Assembly: GCA_003280185.1 (NCBI GenBank)
Contig: QCFP01000010.1
Location: 1 to 27,208 of the forward strand
DNA: 27,208 bases
Direction of reading: 5' to 3'
Source of the DNA: Prochlorococcus sp. AG-363-L02
GTDB taxonomy: Bacteria > Cyanobacteriota > Cyanobacteriia > PCC-6307 > Cyanobiaceae
Part shown: positions 10,307-18,621 of the stretch, in pieces
Layout of the letters: each line of letters begins with the position of its first letter
Numbering within the stretch: position 1 is the stretch's first letter
The notes under the pieces: model-generated
Database searches by the model: none
Seen by the model: the letters and a program-made list of their open reading frames with translations, nothing else
Told to the model about the DNA's origin: nothing
Translations under genes and position numbers: made by a program

Positions 10307-11239
10307 CTAATACTTAGCAGGCAATCTAATCTTGCTGGCCAAACCAAGAAACCTAAGAAGACGTATATGCTGCCAGGTCAAGTCTACTTGTCCTGCTTGG
10401 AGACCTTGTAGAGCTGAGTTAGGGTATGCATGATGATTGTTGTGCCAACCCTCCCCAAAAGTCAGAGCTGCTACCCAAGGATTGTTCTTAGAATTATCAC
10501 CACTGTCATAGACCTCACTGCCCCAACAATGGGTAGCAGAATTAACTAACCAAGTAACGTGATAAACCAAAACTAAACGAAGTGGTATTCCCCAAAGAAC
10601 CATTGACCAGCCGCCTACTCCATTAATCGTACCAATCCAAAAAAGCATTGCCCCTAAAGGGACTTGAAGCAAGAGAAAATTTTTATTCAGCCAACGATAG
10701 TAAGGGTCTCTATATAAATCTCCGCTTAATCGAGAAACAGCTTTCATCGCAGGAATAGGTTGAAACATCCATCCCATATGACTCCACCAAAAACCTCTAT
10801 GACTGTTGTGATGGTCCGCATCAGTATCAGAAAAAGTATGGTGATGACGATGTAGGCCTACCCAGTCAATAGGTCCATGTTGACAACTCAAGGCACCACA
10901 AGTAGCAAAAAATCGCTCTAACCATCTTGGAACTCGAAATGAGCGATGAGAAAGAAGCCTGTGATAACCAAGGGTGACGCCCAAACATGCTGTCACCCAA
11001 TACAAAATCAACAAAGCTGAAACAGCTTGAAAACTCCAAAATTTTGGGAATAGAGCAAATACTGTTAATAAATGGATAACGATCATGAACCCAATCGTTC
11101 CCCAGCGCTTTTGTTCTTTTTTCCAGTGCTTAGTAATACCTTTTGAAGAGACTTGCAACTTTTCGGAATATTCCATTGCCTTACGGGAGGCTACAGGCCT
11201 AGACAAAGGAGCTGGGGCAGCAAACACACCTGAAGCCAT
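10307..11239 (-). CDS. Acyl-lipid Delta9-type fatty acid desaturase (paralogue 1)
   Basis: Membrane di-iron enzyme that inserts a double bond into lipid-bound acyl chains using O2 and ferredoxin. From the ATG at 11239 it has 310 residues. The three histidine boxes of the DesC/stearoyl-CoA desaturase class are intact: HRLLSH (H93, H98), HRHHH (130-134) and HNNHH (266-270), between four hydrophobic segments. WLVNSATH and [12 protein letters not shown] are family hallmarks. The frame stays open upstream to an ATG at 11365, but that would run into the divergent gene, and the extra 42 residues show no conservation. The 310-residue form matches the second copy at 12030-12941. Regiospecificity (Delta9) is from family resemblance. 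Confidence 0.93.
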   Translation of the reverse strand: MASGVFAAPAPLSRPVASRKAMEYSEKLQVSSKGITKHWKKEQKRWGTIGFMIVIHLLTVFALFPKFWSFQAVSALLILYWVTACLGVTLGYHRLLSHRSFRVPRWLERFFATCGALSCQHGPIDWVGLHRHHHTFSDTDADHHNSHRGFWWSHMGWMFQPIPAMKAVSRLSGDLYRDPYYRWLNKNFLLLQVPLGAMLFWIGTINGVGGWSMVLWGIPLRLVLVYHVTWLVNSATHCWGSEVYDSGDNSKNNPWVAALTFGEGWHNNHHAYPNSALQGLQAGQVDLTWQHIRLLRFLGLASKIRLPAKY

Positions 11240-11262
11240 GAGCAATCCGCAAACGGTCGGGA

Positions 11263-11268
11263 TATAAT
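11263..11268 (+). promoter_or_regulatory. Candidate -10 box (TATAAT) for the HTH-like gene
   Basis: A perfect TATAAT sits in the 80-base divergent gap between desaturase 1 (-) and the plus-strand HTH-like gene. Its position would give a leader of about 45 bases before the TTG at 11320. No good TTGACA-like -35 is present at 17 bases upstream, which is common in picocyanobacteria. The overlapping TATTAT read on the minus strand could serve the desaturase. Confidence 0.4.
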
Positions 11269-11319
11269 AATAGATCAGGATCCGTATCATCCAGCAAACA
11301 TGATCTTGAATCTTATTTC

Positions 11320-12051
11320 TTGAGCATTGGATTTCGCGATCGGCTGTCAGATGGACGGCGGGCAATGGCCCATCTCATCCATGTATGGCATGAGAGGAAT
11401 GGTTGGTCGCATAAAATTCTGCCCGCACTTGCAGAAGCATTAGACCTCGGAAAAGTTCATAGTTCTCAAATATCCAATCTCAGAAATGGAAAGCTTTCCT
11501 CGCCTGGTCCAGAAGTTTTCTTAGCTCTGGCTCAAGCCAATGAAGTGCTTTTTGCAGGGATCGAAAATGTAGAAGAGCATTTAGCAGAAGTTCATCCAGA
11601 ATTACTTGATGTACTTTCAAAGGCCTCCCAACCTTTGACAGGTGATGATGGCAAACCATTAGGAGCTGGAAAATTATTCGAAATTTTTATCGGCTTAGCC
11701 CCTTTACCCAATTGCTTTGATTGGTATATCGAAGATGAAGAGGCGACAGGGCTAAGTGCAGCACTGGCAGAATATTTATGCGCTGGCAAAACATGGCGTA
11801 ATTGCCGCGAAACAGTAATGACAGCCTATCCAATAGAGAAATTATCTAGACGAGAACGTTTTGCAGCAGTAATGGCAGGCATTAAGGACTACAGCGCCGA
11901 AGATCTTGATGGAGAATTACTTGACTTAAATGCAACCCATATTGCTCTAGGTGGAAACCCGAAACAAGGCGCCAATGACTTCTTAAATACTCTTCGTATT
12001 GAATCAAAAAAAATCAAGGAAAGAAATGCTCATGGAAGATATTTCGCCTGA
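11320..12051 (+). CDS. Helix-turn-helix-like protein of unknown function
   Basis: 243 residues, soluble. The N-terminal 75 residues look like a divergent XRE-type helix-turn-helix: ALAEALDLGKVHSSQISNLR, then NGKLSSPGPEVFLALAQAN. The remaining 165 residues are helical and acidic with no motif I recognise; CFDWYIEDEEATGLSAALAE and RRERFAAVMAGIKDYS stand out. The TTG at 11320 includes FRDRLSDGRRAMAHL; the first ATG is at 11365, and the true start is uncertain. It is the only plus-strand gene between two minus-strand desaturase paralogues and overlaps the second at its 3' end by 22 bases. It might regulate lipid desaturation, but that is position-based inference only. Confidence 0.75.
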   Translation: MSIGFRDRLSDGRRAMAHLIHVWHERNGWSHKILPALAEALDLGKVHSSQISNLRNGKLSSPGPEVFLALAQANEVLFAGIENVEEHLAEVHPELLDVLSKASQPLTGDDGKPLGAGKLFEIFIGLAPLPNCFDWYIEDEEATGLSAALAEYLCAGKTWRNCRETVMTAYPIEKLSRRERFAAVMAGIKDYSAEDLDGELLDLNATHIALGGNPKQGANDFLNTLRIESKKIKERNAHGRYFA

Positions 12052-12941
12052 CGGACTTGACGAGCTAATCCTAGGTTTCTCAATAGTTTTATATGTTGCC
12101 ATGTGAAATCAAATTCAAACCATCGCAATCCATGACGGGCACTCATTGGATAAGCATGATGGTTATTATGCCAACCCTCTCCAAATGAAAAAATAGCGAC
12201 CCACCAACAATTAGTAGACAAATCTGGCGAATCAAAATTTCTATAGCCAAATTTATGTGTAGCAGAATTGACTAACCAAGTCACATGGTAAACAACAACT
12301 AATCTCAAGGGAACTCCCCATAAAAATAGACCTAAGCCTCCTCCATGAACCTGAGTTAAATTCCCCACCCAATAAAGGGCTAATCCGAGAGGTATTTGTA
12401 ACAGCAAAAACCAATGATCAAGCCAACAGTAAAAGGGGTCTTGGACTAGATCACCAACAAATTTATCACTTATACGAAGAGCAGGTATCTCATGCAACAT
12501 CCACTCACTATGACTCCACCAAAAACCACGACCAGCATCATGATGGTCATTTGGCTGATCAGAAAACTTATGATGATGCCTGTGGAGTGCAACCCATTCG
12601 ATAGGTCCACTTTGACAAGCTAAAGATCCCATAAAAACAAATATTCTCTCAACCCAGACTGGTGTATCAAAACTCCTATGAGCGAGAAGTCTATGCAAGC
12701 CAAGCGTTACACCTAAAACCGTTACCCAATAAAGGAAAGAAAAAGCTAAAACAGCTGGCAAGCTCCAAAACCTTGGAAGCAAGGCAAAAACAGCAGCCAC
12801 GTGCATCAAAAACATAAAGCCTGTTGTCCCAGCTCTAAATTTTCTTTGAGACAAAGGCAACCGTTTCCGTCGTAAACCAATCCCCTCCCTTAATCGCCGC
12901 TCCCTACTAGTCTTTTGGGATACTGAAATATCTGATACCAA
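12030..12941 (-). CDS. Acyl-lipid Delta9-type fatty acid desaturase (paralogue 2)
   Basis: 303 residues, clearly homologous to the desaturase at 10307-11239 over the whole length. Histidine boxes are HRLLAH (H83, H88), HRHHH (120-124) and HNNHH (258-262), with the same membrane-segment layout. The N-terminal 35 residues are strongly basic, unlike paralogue 1. The start is a TTG at 12941; it is supported by AGGGGG six bases upstream (12948-12953 on the complementary strand) and by a stop codon in frame shortly before. Its 3' end overlaps the convergent HTH-like gene by 22 bases. Having two copies suggests different positional, chain-length or temperature roles, but the sequence alone cannot assign them. 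Confidence 0.93.
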   Translation of the reverse strand: MVSDISVSQKTSRERRLREGIGLRRKRLPLSQRKFRAGTTGFMFLMHVAAVFALLPRFWSLPAVLAFSFLYWVTVLGVTLGLHRLLAHRSFDTPVWVERIFVFMGSLACQSGPIEWVALHRHHHKFSDQPNDHHDAGRGFWWSHSEWMLHEIPALRISDKFVGDLVQDPFYCWLDHWFLLLQIPLGLALYWVGNLTQVHGGGLGLFLWGVPLRLVVVYHVTWLVNSATHKFGYRNFDSPDLSTNCWWVAIFSFGEGWHNNHHAYPMSARHGLRWFEFDFTWQHIKLLRNLGLARQVRQAKYLP

Positions 12942-12947
12942 AGCAAA

Positions 12948-12953
12948 CCCCCT
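12948..12953 (-). promoter_or_regulatory. Ribosome-binding site fixing the TTG start of desaturase 2
   Basis: AGGGGG on the minus strand lies six bases before the TTG at 12941-12939. No in-frame ATG exists in the first 40 codons, and an in-frame stop lies about 30 bases upstream, so this site decides the start. Confidence 0.55.
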
Positions 12954-12967
12954 AGATTGAAACTGCG

Positions 12968-12999
12968 TTCAGTACAAGATCAAAAGAGAACGTACTGAA
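12968..12999. promoter_or_regulatory. Perfect 8-bp inverted repeat in divergent intergenic region
   Basis: TTCAGTAC (12968-12975) and GTACTGAA (12992-12999) are exact inverted repeats with a 16-base spacer, so their centres are 24 bases apart. The site lies in the 107-base gap between desaturase 2 (-) and the PLP enzyme (+), where promoters for both must sit. Two half-sites about two helical turns apart fit a dimeric or paired regulator. It does not match the NtcA (GTAN8TAC) or cyanobacterial LexA consensus. Confidence 0.4.
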
Positions 13000-13048
13000 T
13001 AGCAACAAGGAGAATCTAAAACAACTTTTATCCCCAATAAGACTTTTT

Positions 13049-14350
13049 GTGCAAAAACTTCCCTCCAATGAACTCAACGAGCATTTAATCGAGGCATGGG
13101 CCAATAACGAAATAGCCTCTGCTTTTAAACGAATTCAGAGTTCCGCTTCTGCAAAAACTACCTGCGTGATGGGCCACCTTGAAAAAGTTTTAGATGCGTT
13201 CTCATCAGAACGCATTGGAACACAACACTTTTCTAGCTTTACAGGCTACGGCCATGGTGATGAAAATAGAGAAGCAATAGACCGGGTATTCGCAAGAGTA
13301 CTAGGTGCTGAGAAGGCTGCCATCCGTTTACAACTCGTGAGTGGAACACATGCAATTTGCAGCGCATTATTTGGAGTGCTTAGGCCGGGGGATGAGCTCT
13401 TGTGCATAACCGGACAACCTTACGAAACCCTAGAGGCAGTAATTGGGACAAGAGGGAAAGGACAGGGATCACTAATTGATTTTGGTGTCTCCTACGAAGA
13501 ACTGAACCTAAGGAATGATGGAACAGTTGATTTAGAAGGACTAGACAAGGCTTTAGAAACTCCAAGAAAAATGATTTTAATTCAACGCAGTTGTGGCTAT
13601 AGCTGGAGGCCTTCTCTAAGAATTGATTCCATTAAAGTCTTATGCGAAAAAATACACAAGAAGCAACCAAAATGTGTATGTTTTGTAGATAATTGCTACG
13701 GAGAATTTGTAGAAGATAAAGAGCCAACTGAAGTAGGGGCTGACCTAATAGCTGGCTCCTTAATAAAGAATCTTGGAGGAACTATTACCCCTACAGGTGG
13801 TTATATAGCTGGAAAAACTGATTTAGTTGAACAGGCCTGCTATCGCTTAACTTCACCTGGTATAGGAAGTAAAGGTGGAAGTGGTTTTGATTTATATCGA
13901 CTAGTGTTACAAGGTCTCTTCCTAGCTCCTCAAATGGTTTCAGAAGCGCTTATTGGGGCTGAGCTGATTGCAGAAGTTTTTTCATCTCTTGGATTTGATG
14001 TAAACCCAACATCTGGACAAAGTCGAGGAGATATTATTCAGGCAGTTTGCTTAAAAAGTGAGGAAGCACTAACAGTAGTTTGTAAAGCATTCCAAGCCTC
14101 TTCACCAATCGGTTCATATCTAGACCCAATACCAGGAGAGATGCCTGGTTACAGCAATGATTTACTCATGGCAGGTGGCACATTTATTGATGGGAGCACA
14201 AGCGAATTTTCTGCTGACGCACCTCTAAAACCACCTTTCAACTTATACATACAAGGTGGAACCCATCACACACATGTCAAAATTGCTTTAAGGCGAGCAT
14301 TAATCGCTCTCATAAGAGCGAAATTAATTTCTTTCCCTACCACCAACTAG
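13049..14350 (+). CDS. Methionine gamma-lyase / aluminium-resistance family PLP enzyme
   Basis: 433 residues, a fold-type I PLP protein of the YnbB-like group often annotated as cystathionine beta-lyase family protein involved in aluminium resistance. The N-terminus has RIGTQHFSSFTGYGHGD. LQLVSGTHAI is the phosphate-binding region. VDNCYGEF carries the ring-binding aspartate (D214). AGSLIKNLGG holds the PLP lysine (K240). The C-terminal TGGTHHTHVKIALRRAL-like end (here QGGTHHTHVK) is also typical. The physiological substrate of this family is not settled, so carbon-sulfur lyase activity is only probable. The start is GTG at 13049. gcvH begins 18 bases after the stop on the same strand, placing this PLP enzyme with the glycine cleavage genes. 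Confidence 0.88.
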   Translation: MQKLPSNELNEHLIEAWANNEIASAFKRIQSSASAKTTCVMGHLEKVLDAFSSERIGTQHFSSFTGYGHGDENREAIDRVFARVLGAEKAAIRLQLVSGTHAICSALFGVLRPGDELLCITGQPYETLEAVIGTRGKGQGSLIDFGVSYEELNLRNDGTVDLEGLDKALETPRKMILIQRSCGYSWRPSLRIDSIKVLCEKIHKKQPKCVCFVDNCYGEFVEDKEPTEVGADLIAGSLIKNLGGTITPTGGYIAGKTDLVEQACYRLTSPGIGSKGGSGFDLYRLVLQGLFLAPQMVSEALIGAELIAEVFSSLGFDVNPTSGQSRGDIIQAVCLKSEEALTVVCKAFQASSPIGSYLDPIPGEMPGYSNDLLMAGGTFIDGSTSEFSADAPLKPPFNLYIQGGTHHTHVKIALRRALIALIRAKLISFPTTN

Positions 14351-14368
14351 CTCTACTTGGCCCAACAC

Positions 14369-14758
14369 ATGGCCTTTAACTTTCCAGAACACTTACACTT
14401 TGCGGATAGCCACGAGTATGCCAATCCCTTAGGAGATGTCGTCAAAATAGGCATCAGTGCATATGCTGTAGATCAACTAGGTGACATAGTTTTTGTTGAC
14501 CTGCCTGAAACCGGTACCCAACTAATTCGAGGTAAAAGCTTTGGTTCAGTAGAATCAGTCAAAGCAGTTGAAGATATGTATTCCCCTATTAGTGGAGAAG
14601 TTTTAGAGATCAATCAATCGGTCCTAGATAGCCCTGAAGAACTTCAAAACGATCCTCATGACAAAGGATGGCTAATGCTGCTACGTCCTAGCGATCCAAA
14701 CGAAATAGACCAACTTATGGATGCAACAACTTATTCCAACAAGGTCAATCCCAAATAA
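14369..14758 (+). CDS. gcvH: Glycine cleavage system H protein
   Basis: Lipoyl carrier that shuttles the aminomethyl group between P, T and L proteins. From the ATG at 14369 it has 129 residues, the usual length. The lipoylated lysine is K65 in ESVKAVEDMYSP. The YAVDQLGDIVFVDLPE strand block before it and SPISGEVLEIN after it are typical. An in-frame TTG at 14357 would add four residues and is less likely. Lies between the PLP enzyme and gcvP, with 81 bases before gcvP. Confidence 0.95.
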   Translation: MAFNFPEHLHFADSHEYANPLGDVVKIGISAYAVDQLGDIVFVDLPETGTQLIRGKSFGSVESVKAVEDMYSPISGEVLEINQSVLDSPEELQNDPHDKGWLMLLRPSDPNEIDQLMDATTYSNKVNPK

Positions 14759-14839
14759 CTCGAATAACAAAGTCAATCCAATGCTTCATATGTACAAAAG
14801 ATTTTCTAAGGTTATATACACCTTCGCTAAAAGCTAATC

Positions 14840-17752
14840 GTGCTTGAAAAGCAGCCCATTGAGGCTTCAAGCATTTACTGTGAAGAGTTTCTTACAAGGC
14901 ATATTGGCCCGAATGCTCTAGACCAGCAAAAAATGCTCCAAGAACTTGGTCATTCAGACCTCGGTGAGTTTATAGCCAAAGTTATTCCTTCAGAAATCCT
15001 CGAGAAAAAATCAATAGACACAAACCTACCTTGGGGATGCTCTGAAACTGAGGCCTTAGAAGAGCTGAATGAAATTGCGAATAAAAACATACTTAAGCGT
15101 TCACTGATTGGATTGGGCTATTACGGCACATCAACGCCATCTTTGATTAAGCGCCAAATCTTAGAGAACCCTTCCTGGTATACGGCCTACACCCCTTATC
15201 AAGCAGAAATTTCTCAAGGCCGACTCGAAGCCCTTTTCAACTTCCAAACACTGATCAGTGAATTAACAGGTTTACCTATTGCGAATGCTTCTCTCCTGGA
15301 TGAAGGGACAGCCGCTGCAGAAGCTATGACTGTAAGTCTTTCTGCATGCAAAAAACAAAATGCAAAGCGCTACTTAGTAGATCGAGAAGTCTTTCCACAA
15401 ACACTCTCAATTCTACAAACAAGAGCTGAACCTCTAGGAATAAAAATTGAAATAGATGATCCCAAAAAATTTATATTTGACGAAAATGTTTTTGGTGTAC
15501 TTCTACAATTACCAGGTAAAAATGGAGAAATTTGGAATCCAGTCCAACTTATTAAAAAGGCTCATACTGTAAATGCAATCGCAACGGTAGCGATTGATCC
15601 ACTTGCACAGGTCTTACTTTCACCAATTGGGAAGCTAGACGCTGATATCGCGATCGGAAGTGTCCAGCGACTCGGAATCCCTATTGCCTTCGGCGGACCA
15701 CATGCTGCTTTTTTCGCAACCAAAGAGAAATTTAAAAGGCAAGTTCCTGGAAGACTTGTTGGGAAATCAATAGATACTGAAGGAAACACTGCTTTAAGGC
15801 TTGCCTTACAAACAAGAGAGCAGCATATCCGTCGCGATAAAGCAACAAGCAATATTTGTACAGCTCAAGTGCTATTAGCAATAATGGCCTCATTTTTTGC
15901 CATTCATCATGGTCCAGAAGGACTAAAAGCAATTGCTGAAAGAATAATTAACTTACGAAGAAAATTTGAAATAGGCCTGAAAAAACTAGATTATAAAGTT
16001 AAAGATATTAACCGTTTCGATAGCATTGACGTCATTTGTTCTCATGCCCCCGAAGTACACAAGGAAGCCTTATTAAAAGGATTTAATCTAAGAATTCTGC
16101 CTCTAGGCGCAAGCGAAGAATCAGCACAAGGCTTTGGGATCAGCTTTGATGAACTTAGCAACGAGCGAGAGGTCAAACTACTTCTAGAAATCCTGGCAGA
16201 TGTCAATAAAAAACCAAACCCTGACCTGCATGAATTTAAAATCTCCCTTGCAGAAGAACTTGATGGTCTTCCTCTAAGACAAGAGCCTTGGTTAGAGCAA
16301 GCTGTTTTTAACCTTTATAGAAGTGAAACCGAGTTGCTGAGATACATGCAGCAATTAGTAACGAAGGATTTTTCATTGGTTCATGGAATGATCCCTCTTG
16401 GGAGTTGCACGATGAAACTAAATGCTTGCGCTGAATTAAGTCCAATTAGCTGGTCAACTTTTTCCTCGATACATCCATTTACCCCAAGTTATCAAACCTT
16501 AGGGTATCAAAAAATGATTTCCGATCTTGAGGATTGGCTTGGTTATTTAACCGGTTTCTCAGGAATATCACTACAGCCTAATGCCGGTTCTCAAGGTGAA
16601 TTTGCAGGCCTACTAATTATCCGTTCGTGGCATCACTCATGCGGAGAAGAACATAGAAATATATGCCTAATACCTACAAGTGCTCATGGCACGAATCCAG
16701 CCAGTGCTGTTATGGCAGGCATGAAGGTTGTACCCATTCAATGCGATGAGAATGGTAATATTGATATAAATGATTTACAAAATAAAGCAAAATTATATTC
16801 TTCAAAATTAGCCGCGTTAATGGTTACATACCCATCAACACATGGTGTCTTTGAAGTACAAATTCGGAAAATCTGCAACATTATTCACACTCATGGTGGT
16901 CAAGTTTATTTGGATGGAGCCAACCTGAATGCGCAAGTTGGTCTATGCAAACCAGGTAAATATGGTGCTGATGTATGTCACCTGAACTTACATAAAACAT
17001 TTTGCATTCCGCATGGTGGTGGTGGACCTGGAGTCGGACCTATAGGAGTAGCACAACATTTAGTTCCTTATCTCCCATCTCACCCACTCAGCAAAAACAG
17101 TCAAAAAGAATCAATTGGTGCAATATCCGCCGCCCCATGGGGAAGCGCGGGCATTCTTCCTATCAGCTGGATGTATTTAAGAATGATGGGTTATAAAGGC
17201 CTGCAGAAAGCTAGTTCAATAGCTTTATTGTCAGCCAATTACGTAGCTAGGAAACTAAATCCTTATTATCCAGTATTATTTACAGGTGCTCATCATCTAG
17301 TGGCACATGAATGTATTTTGGATTTAAGAGAGCTCAAGCGATCTACAGGGGTGGAAGTTGATGATATTGCGAAAAGACTTATGGACTATGGCTTTCATGC
17401 ACCAACCATAAGTTGGCCAGTGGCAGGAACCCTTATGATCGAGCCCACAGAAAGTGAGAGCTTGAATGAATTAGACCGATTCTGCGATGCAATGATTGCG
17501 ATCAGAAAAGAAATCCAAGCAATTGAAGATGGACGTAGTGACACACAAAACAATCCTCTTAAACATGCTCCGCACACTTTGACTGCTATTACCTCCGAAG
17601 AATGGGACCGCCCATACTCACGCAGAGAGGGGGCATTTCCATTCGAAATACAACTGAAAAACAAGTTCTGGCCATCGGTTTCAAGAATAAACAACGCCTA
17701 TGGAGATAGAAATCTCGTATGCACCTGCAGCTCCATGGAAGAACTCAGCTAG
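14840..17752 (+). CDS. gcvP: Glycine dehydrogenase (decarboxylating), P protein
   Basis: PLP enzyme that decarboxylates glycine and loads the aminomethyl group onto GcvH. In cyanobacteria this removes photorespiratory glycine and feeds one-carbon units. 970 residues, a fused full-length P protein containing both halves. The N-terminal half starts with FLTRHIGP and has LIGLGYYGT and [14 protein letters not shown]. The C-terminal half has [14 protein letters not shown], the PLP lysine K719 in HLNLHKTF, and the glycine-rich loop [11 protein letters not shown]. The start is GTG at 14840; no ATG gives a better N-terminus. The preceding 81-base gap contains TATATA near 14815 but is too short for a tandem glycine riboswitch. 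gcvT and lpd are not in the window. Confidence 0.97.
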   Translation: MLEKQPIEASSIYCEEFLTRHIGPNALDQQKMLQELGHSDLGEFIAKVIPSEILEKKSIDTNLPWGCSETEALEELNEIANKNILKRSLIGLGYYGTSTPSLIKRQILENPSWYTAYTPYQAEISQGRLEALFNFQTLISELTGLPIANASLLDEGTAAAEAMTVSLSACKKQNAKRYLVDREVFPQTLSILQTRAEPLGIKIEIDDPKKFIFDENVFGVLLQLPGKNGEIWNPVQLIKKAHTVNAIATVAIDPLAQVLLSPIGKLDADIAIGSVQRLGIPIAFGGPHAAFFATKEKFKRQVPGRLVGKSIDTEGNTALRLALQTREQHIRRDKATSNICTAQVLLAIMASFFAIHHGPEGLKAIAERIINLRRKFEIGLKKLDYKVKDINRFDSIDVICSHAPEVHKEALLKGFNLRILPLGASEESAQGFGISFDELSNEREVKLLLEILADVNKKPNPDLHEFKISLAEELDGLPLRQEPWLEQAVFNLYRSETELLRYMQQLVTKDFSLVHGMIPLGSCTMKLNACAELSPISWSTFSSIHPFTPSYQTLGYQKMISDLEDWLGYLTGFSGISLQPNAGSQGEFAGLLIIRSWHHSCGEEHRNICLIPTSAHGTNPASAVMAGMKVVPIQCDENGNIDINDLQNKAKLYSSKLAALMVTYPSTHGVFEVQIRKICNIIHTHGGQVYLDGANLNAQVGLCKPGKYGADVCHLNLHKTFCIPHGGGGPGVGPIGVAQHLVPYLPSHPLSKNSQKESIGAISAAPWGSAGILPISWMYLRMMGYKGLQKASSIALLSANYVARKLNPYYPVLFTGAHHLVAHECILDLRELKRSTGVEVDDIAKRLMDYGFHAPTISWPVAGTLMIEPTESESLNELDRFCDAMIAIRKEIQAIEDGRSDTQNNPLKHAPHTLTAITSEEWDRPYSRREGAFPFEIQLKNKFWPSVSRINNAYGDRNLVCTCSSMEELS

Positions 17753-17793
17753 TCAAGATAGATACACCAGCACTAGCGCAATTCCCCTGAAAG

Positions 17794-17828
17794 CGGTAAA
17801 TTTTCACCGAAAACCGAATTTTTGGTTT
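17794..17828 (+). terminator. Possible terminator hairpins after gcvP
   Basis: Two small adjacent stem-loops follow gcvP: CGGT/ACCG (17794-17809) and AAACC/GGTTT (17811-17828), the second followed by AATTT. Both stems are short, so this is a weak call. Confidence 0.3.
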
Positions 17829-17845
17829 AATTTCACGCTGTAAGC

Positions 17846-17873
17846 CAGTATTTTGACCATACTGCTGCGCAGC
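17846..17873. repeat. Adjacent dyads in the leader of the 85-residue orphan gene
   Basis: CAGTAT (17846-17851) and ATACTG (17859-17864) form a 6-base-pair stem with a 7-base loop. The perfect 10-base palindrome GCTGCGCAGC (17864-17873) abuts it. Together they occupy the region 25-50 bases upstream of the ATG at 17898 and could be an operator or structured leader. Confidence 0.35.
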
Positions 17874-17897
17874 TAGACCAATCGCTGGGGGGACAGC

Positions 17898-18155
17898 ATG
17901 GATAGCGAAACTTCAGTCAAACATTGTTTTCCAGGACAAGACAACAAGGAATTGAAACTTCCTTGCCTTGATCAGGGACTTCAAGCAACCCTTCACAAAG
18001 GCCAAACGCTTGCTATGGAAGGCACAAATGTAATAAGAGTTCCATTCGGAATAAGACAGCCACAAAAACAAAGGCCTGAGAGACCTGAAAGGATGGCAAC
18101 ATTAGTGTTGCCTCTTCAGCCACAAGACAATCCCACACCTCCACAAGCAGCTTAA
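17898..18155 (+). CDS. Small hypothetical protein, 85 residues
   Basis: No recognised family. The protein is soluble and proline/glutamine-rich in its second half. A central TNVIRVPFGIRQPQ segment and ERMATLVLPLQPQ give two short strand-like stretches, and the end is PTPPQAA. The start is ATG at 17898 behind a GGGGGG tract five bases upstream. The reverse reading (18013-18243) is a shadow. The gene converges on the 69-residue minus-strand gene, with only five bases between the stops and one hairpin shared by both. Coding potential is supported by the ribosome-binding site, the tight convergent fit and normal composition. Confidence 0.65.
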   Translation: MDSETSVKHCFPGQDNKELKLPCLDQGLQATLHKGQTLAMEGTNVIRVPFGIRQPQKQRPERPERMATLVLPLQPQDNPTPPQAA

Positions 18156-18171
18156 AAAAATTAGGCTGCTT
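18145..18171. terminator. Bidirectional stem-loop containing both convergent stop codons
   Basis: AAGCAGC (18145-18151) and GCTGCTT (18165-18171) form a 7-base-pair stem around a 13-base A-rich loop. The TAA of the plus gene (18153-18155) and the TAA of the minus gene (18163-18161) both lie in the loop. The symmetrical site can serve as terminator for both genes. Confidence 0.5.
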
Positions 18172-18370
18172 GCTTGAATTGATTGTCTTGCAAAAGCAGC
18201 CTATCCACCTTCTTTTTAACATCTTCAACAGAGCTATTAGCAATCCTAAAAGGAAGAAAATTCATAGGGCTACGTTCAGGCCTGACTAGCCACGTTTTAT
18301 TGACCTCTTGAAGTAGAAGAAATCCTCGATATCTAATAAAAGGATCATGTCCAGAGTGAGGTGATGACAT
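18161..18370 (-). CDS. Small hypothetical protein, 69 residues
   Basis: Unrecognised small soluble protein beginning MSSPHSGHDPFIRYRGFLLL. It continues with a central TWLVRPERSPMNFLPFRI stretch and a charged C-terminal helix (SVEDVKKKVDRLLLQDN). I believe similar short proteins occur widely in picocyanobacteria, but from memory only. ATG at 18370; a GTG one codon earlier is also possible. Preceded by a 251-base gap and converges with the 85-residue gene. Confidence 0.65.
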   Translation of the reverse strand: MSSPHSGHDPFIRYRGFLLLQEVNKTWLVRPERSPMNFLPFRIANSSVEDVKKKVDRLLLQDNQFKQAA

Positions 18371-18621
18371 CACTAAAGGAAAAGAAACTTAGCGTTGCTC
18401 ATATTTCAATACACAATATGTAGCGGAGTGAGTAAATACTTAAAATCTTTATGATTCAACTAAAAATCATGGTCATGTCATGACATTTCGGTCATTAAGG
18501 CCTGGTCGAAAAGATCTTCAGCTGAAAATAATAGAACTATATATAGTGTTAAAGGTAACTAAAAATTCCTCATACTTATTTGGGAGATAAATAAAAGCAG
18601 CTTTAAGCCCTTTATCCCAAA
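18371..18621. other. Longest intergenic gap (251 bases); promoter region of the small minus-strand gene
   Basis: No ORF or RNA gene is convincing here. The gap holds the perfect 12-base palindrome ATGTCATGACAT (18475-18486), which sits within three GTCAT repeats (18472, 18477, 18491). It also has a CTATATATAG tract near 18534-18545 that could supply a -10 on either strand. The only gene for which this is upstream is the 69-residue minus-strand gene; on the other side it follows the FMN-reductase gene. Confidence 0.4.

Noticed and set aside
11240..11365. N-terminal extension of desaturase 1 to the ATG at 11365
   Set aside because: The extra 42 residues have no counterpart in the paralogue and would overlap the promoter and start of the divergent HTH-like gene; the ATG at 11239 gives the expected length.
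14759..14839. Glycine riboswitch ahead of gcvP
   Set aside because: The 81-base gap is too short for a tandem aptamer with expression platform, and I see no matching conserved core here or in the 107-base gap before the PLP enzyme.
15562..15932. Minus-strand ORFs of 66-96 codons inside gcvP
   Set aside because: They are antisense shadows of a strongly conserved enzyme, with no initiation signal and no independent pattern.
18013..18243. 76-codon minus-strand ORF across the two small convergent genes
   Set aside because: It overlaps both better-supported genes and the shared hairpin, and has no ribosome-binding site.
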